Shown: one piece after another, positions 56,495 through 64,000 of the stretch
Layout of the letters: each line of letters opens with the position of its first letter
How positions within the stretch are numbered: the stretch's first letter is position 1
NCBI GenBank assembly: GCA_003255025.1
Contig: QANY01013371.1
Span: 145,263 to 209,262 of the forward strand
Reading direction: 5' to 3'
Source of the DNA: Datisca glomerata
Lineage: Eukaryota > Streptophyta > Magnoliopsida > Cucurbitales > Datiscaceae
DNA: 64,000 nucleotides
Made by a program: the position numbers and the translations under genes
The notes under the pieces: generated by a model
Databases searched by the model: none
Seen by the model: only the letters and a program-made list of their open reading frames with translations
Told to the model about the DNA's origin: nothing

Positions 56495-57288
56495 GCGAGA
56501 AAGATAAAAATATACCATATGAAACCATGGTAGAATACATATTTATTAAATTACACTAATGAAAATCTTTTCAATTTACAGCATGATTAAGTGAATAAAA
56601 TACTTCTAATTTACAAAGAAAAACAAAGATTATTGTACTTAACTCACAAGTGTTTCTTTGTAAGTAATTAACTTTTTCTGGTCATTTTAATTCAATCAAG
56701 GACTAAACTTTCTCATGTAAACTAACAATCTTGAATATTAAATCAAATGATATTTTTTCTATATCCAGCCATGTGTTCCGTTCTTCTAATTTTGCAGTGA
56801 TTTACTTTTAGTTAATGAAAGGAAGCTTGAAGAAGTTGCTTTCTAGCCATTTTAAAGTCGGATCACATTACTATGAGACATGGAGGAATCGAAATACTAA
56901 TCCATATTCTTCATTGCTCGTTTACTCAACAAGGAATCATTTCATCCAATGTTCAGAAATCTTTATGACAGTCTCTTAATTTGTCACCCACTTCATGAAT
57001 TTACTTCCGTGCCACATTCTTGGTAAATAGTTATAGTGTCTGAAAATACTGGTAATTTTTCAAATATGAGAAAAGCCTCCCATGAGAGAAAATTTCTGGT
57101 ACTTTTTTTATTATGAAAAACTCAGTACTCCTTGACTAAAATGTTGAATATCTGCACATGTATATTTTTTTTTTCAAAATCTAAGAGTCCACCCACTCTC
57201 CATCCTCAAATTGTAAAACAATATCTTTTTGTTTTCAGAACACGTGACAACAGATTATACCAATAGGAAAAGTGCTAAGTTTTTTAGT
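56495..57288. other. AT-rich spacer between two gypsy elements
   Basis: About 790 bp without gene or clear repeat. It could be host DNA separating two insertions, or eroded internal sequence of the downstream element. Confidence 0.4.
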
Positions 57289-58104
57289 ACTTGATTGCTA
57301 CGACTTTGACCTGCCACGATGGCATGTGGTCGCTCTTAAGTATTAGCTCAAACTTTTGTAACCACTGAGTCAAGTAACAAACACTTACATGAGTTCCTTG
57401 CTTGAAAATATTATGAGACTATGGTTTGGTAGGAATATGAGAAGGCTATGTTGTATTGGAAAGGAAATCCAATCAACATTGTATCCTCTTGAGGGCCATG
57501 GATATGTGATCTTCCCACTTTGGGATGGAACCAAATTGTTAGGTCACTCTTTAGGGGGATCTCAGACGAACGCTGTCCATCTCATCGATCTAGTGTGCTC
57601 TCAACGTTCTCTCCCAAAATTCATGATCATTGCATGTGACATATAGAGTAATGTCATACGTCACGCACATTAGAATCTTTCATAGATATCCTGGCCCGTA
57701 CGGTTAGGTCTATCATGAACGGTGACTAGACGTTGCCAAAACAGTAAGATTTGTTAATGTGAGATCATGGAGAGTCCATTACAACCTAACCAAGAGATTA
57801 GTTGATATGCCCCCGCAGGAAAACTCTCTATAAATAAAAGCATTCCCCCTCATCATTAAGGATTTTTTTTACTTGACTTTTGACGTTCCTCACTTTTGGA
57901 CTCTCATTAGAGTTGGAGAATTCTCTCTAAAATTATTTGTTCAAGAGCATTTTATCACCTTCTATAAGTTAGCTTAAAGTGCTCGTCCGTCAAGCTTCAG
58001 TTCTCAACCTTCACTTTCTCAGGCTATACTTGTTTACTGAGACTAAATCACACCCTAACCACACGCACAAGACATTGTGGTCACACACCCTTGGCTCATG
58101 TACA
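57289..58104 (+). repeat. Gypsy 5' LTR of a second copy
   Basis: Aligns with 55572-56494 (GAGGGCCATGGATATGTGATCTTCCCA, TCATGATCATTGCATGTGACA, TATAAATA at 57829-57836, TTTACTGAGACTAAATCACACC). Confidence 0.75.
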
Positions 58105-58426
58105 TTTAGGCTGGCAATTCATGAGATGGAAAAAACTACCTCACTTGAGCAGCCTGCTACCAAGGTTATAGTTGTTTTTACACATCTGGTCGAAACACTA
58201 CATCTATTTGGGAATTACAATCCTACAACATGGACATACAAGCTTCCAATGATGAAATCTGAATAATGCATAGCACTTTTACCTCGTTTATCCATAACAC
58301 TCCCATGCAGGATTCGCCGGCAACTCCTCTGCCTCATCGCGTTTAGAATGGAAAGCCGTAAGCAAGTCATGAACAAACCCAAGTCTCAACTTAGACACAT
58401 CCTCTCTATGTTTTTCTGTTAAGATT
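58105..58426 (+). pseudogene. Gypsy leader and gag start remnant
   Basis: Short plus-strand open pieces, including MQDSPATPLPHRV near 58310. This region is interrupted at 58427 by a copia element and appears to resume at about 62280 with a Pro/Ser-rich frame. The assignment rests on position between the LTR and the gag body at 62.5 kb. Confidence 0.4.
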
Positions 58427-58649
58427 GTGCCCTTAAAAACTAGAATTTTATTTATTTTATTGAGACATTAGGATGTATAATAAATATTTTATTATTATAT
58501 TATGTGTAATACATTCTTTTTGTTAAAGGTCTAAAAATATAATAGTACTTATCTTATAGGTCCTTTAGAGTTAAACTCATCGGAACACTATATTTAAAAA
58601 AGTGTTCTTTATGACTTAGAAATTGATTTTCACTATGGTGAAGTTGGGT

Positions 58650-59495
58650 GCTAGGGATGTAAAAGAAGCTCGAAGAACCCAAAACCTGATAAGCACGCCT
58701 GCGACTGTGCTGACTATAATCCAAAACCTATACTGAAAGACTAAGCCAAGACTAGAACAAATAAAACTGAGTCAGGCTTCGAGCTCTGGAGTTGAAAATT
58801 TTGGGCCTAATATGCTCGGTCTACAGACTGGAACAAAGACCATAAAAGCCAGTCCAGACTCCAACTCGTCCAAAAAATGATTTACCATTCTTTATTATGA
58901 AATCACGTTACGTGTTTGGTACTATTATTTAACACAATCCAAAAACTTGCATAACGTAGCGTGATTGAATTATTATTAAAAAGTGTTGACCTTTAGCATT
59001 AATTTTCCAACTAACAAAAATCAATTGATTTCAATTCCTTGCGTAAAAATAATCTACATTTTAATGTTTATATGCTATATGTAATAACTTTCATTTCATG
59101 TTTTTCACATAATTTCTTTAATATTCTTCTACTACTAAAATTTCTCACTCTCTGTCCAAATAGCAGTTTATCCTAATCTCTTAAATTTCATCTTTGAATT
59201 ATCTATATTTGTTATTTTAAAAAGTATATCCAATTCTTACTTGGTTGAAGGGAAAACTGTTTACGAGTTGAAGGAAAAAAATTATTTTAGATCAAGGCCT
59301 AAACTAAATCCCGAAACCCGAGTGAAAAGCCTGAAACTTAAGGTATTGGTCTTGGCTAAGTATAAATTCTGAACCGACCCTATCTGCACCAAAACTATAC
59401 AAAAATCTATAAGCTCGAGCTTATACTTGGATTGAATCTGATTTTCAGTCTCAGGCATGCTGAAATTGGACCGAATCACATCTTTACTAGGTGTT
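58650..59495. mobile_element. Possible non-autonomous insertion inside the copia LTR
   Basis: The solo LTR lacks this block. It starts TAGGGATGTAAAAG and ends with CATCTTTACTA, a partly matching inverted end, flanked by GGTGC and GGTGT. Inner sequence has GAACCGACC/AAACCCGA-like phrases as in the other small elements of the window. Confidence 0.4.
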
Positions 59496-60329
59496 TTATT
59501 AAGATAGACTGTAATACATTAACTATATCATGTAGAATGACTTATCTTAGTCACTAAGTGAAGTGCCTAGCTAATATGCTAGTCAATTAGAAATGCATTT
59601 AAAAGACTAATGAGTTTGTTTTTGGTAAAAGTGATATCTTAAGAAAATTATAACTCATGTAATCATATTATGAGTGTTCTTAATCTCGAGAAAGTTATTA
59701 ACTATATTTACTGGTTCAATTATTTAGATATATTATGGTTAAATTTTATGACTAAATATATTTGTAAGTTGAATGACTGACTTGTTAAATACTGAGGACG
59801 TATATATTATGAATAATAGAGTCTACATACACTTTTAAGTGACTGATATAGTACCCCTGGTAAGAATCCATTTATGTGATTATAGCGATCTAAGTTCTTA
59901 GATCTCTAATGGTTTAGTTAGAGGATAATTTTACTTGAGCCATTGAGTATGAAAGTTAGTTGATTAACTGAGGTGTATAAATTAATCAAATAATAATTTA
60001 TCTAATTATACACGATGTGATATTATGAAGGGCATCACATAATGAATATAGATAGAGGATAATTACATCAAGCAATACAAAATATGATTAGAGTTCAATT
60101 ATAATTTTATAGTGAAATTAATTATAATTAATAATTAATGAATCTGATCATGAATATGGTCGCTAGAGTTGAGTAAATACTTAGATGTGAGTATTTTTAT
60201 CCTTATAGCCATCTAGTTGTAGCCATAAGGTTGATAGAGTTGAGTAATTGTTTAGGCATGAGTACTTTTATCCTTATAGCCATCTAGCTAGCATATGAGT
60301 TATAGTTATTCTCATTATCGATAATTAAT

Positions 60330-60560
60330 ACTCTATCATGTAGAGTGGCTTATCATGGTCACTAGGTGAAGTGCCTAGTTAATATGCTAGTCAGTTCAAA
60401 ATGCATTAAATAGACTAATGAGTTTGTTTCTTTTTTTGGTAAAAGTGTTATCTTCAAAAAATTATAACTCATGTAATTATATTATGAATGTTCTTAATCT
60501 TGAGAAAGTTATGAATTATATTTATTGGTTCAATTATTTAGATCTATTATGGTTGAATTC
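60330..60560. repeat. Duplicated LTR segment
   Basis: ATCATGTAGAGTGGCTTATCATGG...TTCAATTATTTAGATCTATTATGG repeats 59525-59740 (about 90% by eye). It is joined directly to gag coding sequence, with no primer-binding site between. Confidence 0.8.
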
Positions 60561-61020
60561 TATGACCCAATATATTTAAAAAGATTACTACGGTTAAGGA
60601 TTTCCTTGCGGGTATTGAAGAGAGGTTTGTCAAGAATGAAAAGGCAAAAAATGGTATGCTCTTGGTGGTATAAGGGTAAAGGCATAATCAGGGAGTACAA
60701 CATGGAAATGTCTCATCTTATTTCAAGGTTGAAAGTACTTAGCCTCGAACTCTCTGTGGACTTGCATGTGCATCTAGTTATAATATCCCTTCAAACATAG
60801 ATCACCTAGTTTAAAGTGAGCTACAATTGTTAGAAAGAGACTTAGTCTCTGAATGAGCTCATCTCACACTGTGTTCAGCAAGAGAAAAGAGTGAAAATGA
60901 ATAGATAGAGAGTATTTACCTGGCCTTTACCATTAAGGATAATGGTAAGGGAAAAAAGGAGAAAGGATAAGGTAGCTATAGATACAACACCACATAAGAA
61001 ACATAAAAAAAAATTGGTTG
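60560..61020 (+). pseudogene. Copia gag remnant
   Basis: Plus-strand frames with KDFLAGIEERFVKNEKAKNG (about 60597-60656), then in another frame IREYNMEMSHLISRLKVLSL (60690-60750) and a Lys-rich tail with KKHKKKLVDSEG. These match the copia gag/UBN2-type polyprotein that packages element RNA. The start is missing because the frame is fused to LTR sequence. Frame changes at about 60660 and 60800 and stops near 60800 and 60907 disable it. Confidence 0.75.
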
Positions 61021-61410
61021 ACTCGGAAGGTAATAGTTGTTACTTATGTGGAGCTGAAGGGTATAGGAAGAAGCAATACACCAATTATCATGCTTGGCAT
61101 GCTAAGAAATGTGTGCTTCTTAGTTTGGTTTATTCTGAAGTTAATTTAAGTTCGGTTGCTAGACACACGTGGTGGATAGAGATTCTGGTGCAACAACTCA
61201 CATCAATGTGTCTATACAAGGTTGCTTCACTTACCGAAGGCCAAGTGATGTTGAAAGATGCATCTATATAGGCAATGACAAGACGTTTGAAACTGAGGTG
61301 ATAAGAAAATTTAGATTTTTGTTAAAGACTAAATTTTATTTGAATCATAATGAAACATTTATTGTATCGTCTTTTAGACGGAATTTGAGTTTTATCTCTA
61401 TTTTTTTATT
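61021..61410 (+). pseudogene. Copia zinc knuckle and protease remnant
   Basis: The knuckle CYLCGAEGYRKKQY near 61039-61080 has Tyr for both His and the last Cys. A YHAWHAKK segment follows. The protease has VDRDSGATTHINVSIQGCF (61172-61230) with the intact DSGAT active site, then ERCIYIGNDKTFETE and SFRRNLSFIS. It is joined to LTR sequence at about 61415, so integrase and RT are lost. The two parts are in different frames. Confidence 0.8.
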
Positions 61411-61414
61411 AATA

Positions 61415-62275
61415 GAGGTGTATAAATTAATTAAATTATATTTTATCTAATTATACACGATGGAATATTCTAGAGGGTATCACATAATGAATAATAGATA
61501 GAGGATAAGTACATCAACTAATACAAAATATGATTAGAGTTCAATTACAATTTTATAGTGAAATTAATTATAATTAATAATCAATTAATCTAATCATGAA
61601 TATGGTCGGTAGAGTTGAGTAAATGCTTAGATATGAGTATTTTTATCCTTATAGCCCTCTAGCTAGCATATGAGTTATAGTTATTATCATGATTGGTAAT
61701 TAATAGGCATAACATGAATACCTAGTAGTGGACCAAGTCAGTCCTATTTTAGCAATGAAAATTATTAATTTAATTTAATTTAATTATTTTTAACTAAGAA
61801 ATAATTTTCAGCCAATCCTGACAGTTGGATTTTATTATAAATAGGAGGCTTCTCTCGGATTAGGTATAAGCCAAATTGTCATAATTAGTGAGAGAAGAAA
61901 ATACCCTAGAGAGACCAATTCTCTCCATAGCCAAAAATTAGATATGAGAAGAAAAATTGAAATTTTTTCTTCCAAGTGCCCAAACACTTGTAATCGGTTG
62001 ATGACTAGAAGAATTGCGAGGAAGATCACGAGGTATTGATTATCATTCCTATCGTAAGTATGGTTCACAATGATAGCAAGAGACGACATGGACAGAAGTT
62101 TCTTGGGTTCACACTATGGAAGAAAGATAGAGGTGATTGTTTATGCGTGTATCCAGGTACAAATACGACGTAGAAAACTTGGATTTTGGGTTCACACATC
62201 AAAGGTAGAAATGTATGTTCGTTCAAACATAGATTATATTGTTTAACGAATAGATTTTAAAATTAGGACAGTTTT
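61415..62275 (+). repeat. Copia 3' LTR, 3' two-thirds
   Basis: AGAGGTGTATAAATTAATTAAATTA matches 59970 onward. It continues through TTATAAATAGGAGGCTTCTC (TATA box 61834-61843) to the LTR end near TTAGGACAGTTTTCC. Confidence 0.75.
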
Positions 62276-63420
62276 CCGCCATGCCAATTCCTTCACTGTC
62301 ACCATCAGTGGCACCCAAAGACCTATCATAACTACTGACAATGAAAGCACATGTAATTCATCCAACTCTGCTTCTGCCATCATATCAGCTACCGCTACTA
62401 CATTGTAAGTTTCATCAACATTCGGGATGCCAAAAGACTCTTCTTAGTATACCACTCATGAATACTTGGAGAAGATGCTCTAGGTAGAGAGAGTAAGAGA
62501 CTCTTTAACGAATCAATCATTTACTTCTGACCTCTGCATCCAACCGACCTGGCTACCAAGTCGTTCCCTATTGAATATGTACCTCCAAAGTTGTGTCAGT
62601 ACAATGAGAAGACTAGTTGTGTAAAGGAACATATAGCTTCATTCATTATCTGGGGCCACCACATAGTCGTGACAATTTTATGCGCTTGAGGGAATTCGCT
62701 AAGTCCCTCATTGAACTAGCGTATAGATGGTGTGCTAATTTGACACTAAGATCTCTGTTCTAACATGGGCACGAATGGTTTCCATCTTTCCTACAAGATA
62801 GAACAACTCAAGAGAAAGAATAAGTATCCTAGACTTAGGGAGAAATCCATAAGGATAGAATAAGGAGTTATCAGTCTATGAGCCATGATTTAAGGACAAA
62901 GCCATGGTTTTTACAGACGATTAAAACATGAGGGGGTTAGTGAACATGCTCATCGGGCGTATGGTCAACAAATATAGAGTTCATTTGCAGAATCTCAATA
63001 TAACTTCATTCGCACGCATTCAAGTTGCTACAAAACGTATGAGTAACTCCATGTCTAGACCCTAAAAAATGGAAAGGAACGAGTATAGTAATTGTTTACA
63101 AAAAAACATTGTCACACTATACATCACAGGTAGCCATGGGACATATGCATGACTGAGAATTTGAGAGGAATATAGATTTTATGGATATGCCCCACCCTTA
63201 ACTTGTCCAATTGATAAAGTGGAAGCATTACTTGATGTTCGGATTAAAGATAAAGAAATAAGGCATCCCTAGGTAGACACATTTGTTACAAGGGGGAAAG
63301 CCATTCCCACATTTATTGCTCACCACAACTTGCATTACCCGAAGAACTCCTCAAATAATTCTAAATTTAACCTTTTCAAAAAAGCACATACACTAGTTTT
63401 GTATTTACGAGCCAAAGTTA
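62276..63420 (+). pseudogene. Ty3/gypsy gag remnant (second copy)
   Basis: Plus-strand pieces in several frames: FPIEYVPPKLCQYNEKTSCVK and EHIASFI (62560-62655), LREFAKSLIELAYRWCANLTL (about 62685-62750), then PPLTCPIDKVEALLDVRIKD (63190-63255) and FIAHHNLHYPKNSSNNSKF. These are characteristic of the gag body and the pre-protease zinc-region of plant gypsy elements. The order fits the LTR at 57289. Stops and frameshifts are frequent. The element seems to end or decay by 63.4 kb, within the window. Confidence 0.7.
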
Positions 63421-64000
63421 GCGAAAAAAATTAACCTATTCATATTGGAAGAGCCAAAAGATTCTTCCAATGTCTCGTTTCTAGGTCTGCTGTTATAATT
63501 ATAATTGAGATGGATTTTTTCACAAAGTCTTGCCATGGTAAGGAAGTACGGAATTTTCCCTAGCCGCGAGCAGGTAGAAAGCTTACGAGTCGTGAACTTA
63601 TTTTTCCAGAGAATATAAAATTTCCCATATTTCCACTAGATCATCAATGGATTCGAAAAAGGAAACTTATTAAATAAAGGATTATTTCATTTACATAGCT
63701 ATTTCTTTAATGATATTAAAATTAAGGCAGATACATTCTTGGATGAATCAAAGGATTCTTATTTACATGTAGGAATAAAAAGACCTCATTGTCATCAATA
63801 GGAAAACATTTAGGCTTGTTATCCAAGAACTTGTTTAGAAAAACTGTAATGAAAATAACATGGGAGTTTTTGCAAGACTCTAAAGAAGATCTTTGATGAG
63901 ATTTTGAAGAAGGGAGAAATCATTCGAAGAACATAGCTCCTGCTGATTAACAGCCATTTTCTTATCAAGTCAATGTGAACATGATTAGTGTCTATGGTGG
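63421..64000. other. No gene recognised
   Basis: Unassigned sequence to the window edge. It may still be gypsy internal DNA, but no motif was found. Confidence 0.4.

Larger units (their letters stand above)
58427..62275 (+). mobile_element. Mosaic Ty1/copia element inserted in the gypsy leader/gag
   Basis: Starts TGTTAAGATTGTGCCC. The 5' LTR (58427-60560) contains an ~845-bp foreign block (58650-59495) and a repeated LTR segment. gag and protease follow (60560-61410), then the 3' part of an LTR (61415-62275). The LTR family is that of the solo LTR at 19117-20696 in the opposite orientation. Integrase, RT and RNase H are absent. The right boundary lies near 62270-62280; no clean target duplication was found. 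Confidence 0.7.

Overview
The window looks like repeat-rich nuclear DNA of a flowering plant, probably a eudicot. It is AT-rich, has one intact intronless plant UDP-sugar glycosyltransferase gene, and is otherwise almost wholly layered, decayed transposable elements (Ty1/copia, Ty3/gypsy, CACTA-like, Mutator-like, a Caulimoviridae-like element) and tandem repeats. No species can be named from the sequence. No tRNA, rRNA or CRISPR was seen. Layout: 0-8.4 kb holds a near-identical ~0.5 kb tandem duplication joined at an ambiguous base (N at 1716), a Mutator-like transposase C-terminus on the minus strand near 3.4 kb, a degenerate ~20-bp repeat field at 5.1-5.9 kb, and several short minus-strand exon-like blocks of an unidentified gene. 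8.4-15.8 kb holds a decayed plus-strand endogenous-pararetrovirus-like element. Its order is polyprotein pieces with a zinc knuckle, an aspartic protease motif, a domain that reads as an AlkB-like 2-oxoglutarate/Fe(II) dioxygenase, a duplicated C-terminal block, a promoter with TATA, a tRNA-Met-type primer site, then a movement-protein core. A large pyrimidine/purine foldback follows at 15.85-16.45 kb. 

At 18.5-20.9 kb a minisatellite is split by a ~1.58 kb solo copia LTR. At 23.36-24.80 kb, minus strand, lies the only intact gene: a 479-residue UGT72B-type glucosyltransferase with an unusual Phe in place of the PSPG-box Trp.

26.1-45.65 kb is one nest of elements. A minus-strand copia element carries a 4.6 kb non-autonomous LTR element inside its 3' LTR and an 11.8 kb non-autonomous LTR element (with 179-bp and 55-bp satellite-like arrays) inside gag. 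The 55-bp array of the latter is itself split by a 4.36 kb CACTA-like transposon. The insertion order can be read from target-site duplications and repeat phase.

47.4-56.5 kb is a Ty3/gypsy element with an integrase remnant, ~111-bp tandem repeats and an antisense plant-mobile-domain pseudogene between two LTRs. 57.3-63.4 kb is the 5' part of a second copy of that family (LTR, leader, gag), interrupted by a mosaic copia element at 58.43-62.28 kb that has the same LTR family as the solo LTR. Apart from the glycosyltransferase, nothing here looks able to make a full-length protein.
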